From: Flavobacteriales bacterium
Lineage (GTDB): Bacteria; Bacteroidota; Bacteroidia; Flavobacteriales_G; JALEGO01
Length of the DNA stretch: 64,000 nucleotides
Reading direction: 5' to 3'
Assembly (NCBI GenBank): GCA_020629755.1
Contig: JAHDCS010000001.1
Span: 1-64,000 of the forward strand
Part shown: in pieces, positions 63,715-64,000 of the stretch
Numbering within the stretch: the stretch's first letter is position 1
Layout of the letters: every line of letters begins with the position of its first letter
Notes under the pieces: model-generated
The model's database searches: none
Seen by the model: the letters and a program-made list of their open reading frames with translations, nothing else
What the model was told of the DNA's origin: nothing
Position numbers and translations under genes: made by a program

Positions 63715-64000
63715 ATCCTAAAAAAAATAAAAAACAAAAAGTCCCTAAAATCCCTACTCCAAAGTTTAATGTCTATTGGATTTATGTGGGTGTACTTTTC
63801 ATGTTAATTGCCTTTAATTTATGGCAGTTTAAAGGCTTTACGAAAACCACTTCAAAAAACATTTTTTTCTCGCAAATGCTAGAAATGGGCGATGTTGAAA
63901 AAATTCAAGTCGTGCGCACGGATTTAGAAGTCAAGGTTTTTCTCAAAGAAGAAGCCCTCTCAAAAGACGCATACCGCTCTTTAGAAGGCCAAAAAATTGG
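63711..64000 (+). CDS. ftsH: ATP-dependent zinc metalloprotease FtsH, 5' part
   Basis: 96 codons are visible before the window ends; frame stays open. A basic N-terminus (KKNKKQKVPKIPTPKF) precedes the first membrane helix (WIYVGVLFMLIAFNLWQF), then the periplasmic FtsH domain (FSQMLEMGDVEKIQVVRTDL, VKVFLKEEALSKDAY). The ATPase and protease domains are beyond the edge, so the call rests on this N-terminal pattern and on the rsfS neighbour. Confidence 0.88.
   Translation, partial: MNPKKNKKQKVPKIPTPKFNVYWIYVGVLFMLIAFNLWQFKGFTKTTSKNIFFSQMLEMGDVEKIQVVRTDLEVKVFLKEEALSKDAYRSLEGQKI

Noticed and set aside
1-64000. CRISPR array, insertion sequence or prophage
   Set aside because: No regularly spaced repeats, transposase, integrase or phage structural genes were seen.

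Overview
This window reads as a compact, AT-rich chromosome segment from a marine-type member of the Bacteroidota, probably Flavobacteriales. Pointers are GldM-like domains and type IX secretion (T9SS) C-terminal domains, DUF3078 and DUF3108 family proteins, a DUF2723 membrane protein, a Bacteroidota-type division and cell-wall (dcw) cluster without murF, -7 boxes of the TAnnTTTG type, and few Shine-Dalgarno sequences. Genes are packed tightly, with 4-15 bp overlaps even between convergent genes.

Layout. 1-3.1 kb: the end of a tRNA-Val, then three secreted proteins (two GldM-C-like) behind two copies of one promoter. 3.1-10.3 kb: gcvP, an MscS channel, a membrane pyrophosphatase fused to a YceI domain, and a phosphoribosyltransferase. 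10.3-11.05 kb: a small unit made of a SigZ-like ECF sigma gene, frameshifted by a 7-bp tandem duplication, and a 32-residue protein with 14 cysteines. Both carry the same putative promoter (TGCATC-N16-CGTC). 11.1-27.2 kb: housekeeping genes (deacetylase, DUF2723, rpoN, dnaB, phoH, DUF3078, ffh, lepA, pgk, dodecin, glsB-like).

27.2-33.4 kb: a two-component system followed by an operon of two small proteins, two ATP-grasp ligases, a VOC protein and an AstE/aspartoacylase-type hydrolase. Four tandem 11-bp repeats sit just upstream of the operon where an OmpR-type regulator would bind. 33.4-42.4 kb: tRNA(CAT), a TlpA-like lipoprotein, a choice-of-anchor-B protein, the heptose adenylyltransferase, radA, DUF3108, SPOR and outer-membrane proteins, a lipoprotein and ruvB. 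42.4-57.7 kb: the dcw cluster mraZ-rsmH-ftsL-ftsI-murE-mraY-murD-ftsW-murG-murC-ftsQ-ftsA-ftsZ, with MraZ-box repeats upstream. 57.7-64 kb: yqeY, DUF2853, glutamine synthetase, a large secreted protein, birA, rsfS and the start of ftsH.

The candidates for undescribed biology are: (1) the SigZ-like sigma / metallothionein-like miniprotein unit with its shared promoter and possible frame switch; (2) the octamer GGGGGGAT, found about 20 times on both strands and essentially all inside genes, which looks like a genome-architecture or recombination signal; (3) the two-component-controlled double ATP-grasp operon; (4) the pyrophosphatase-YceI fusion. All of this was read by eye; no database search was run.
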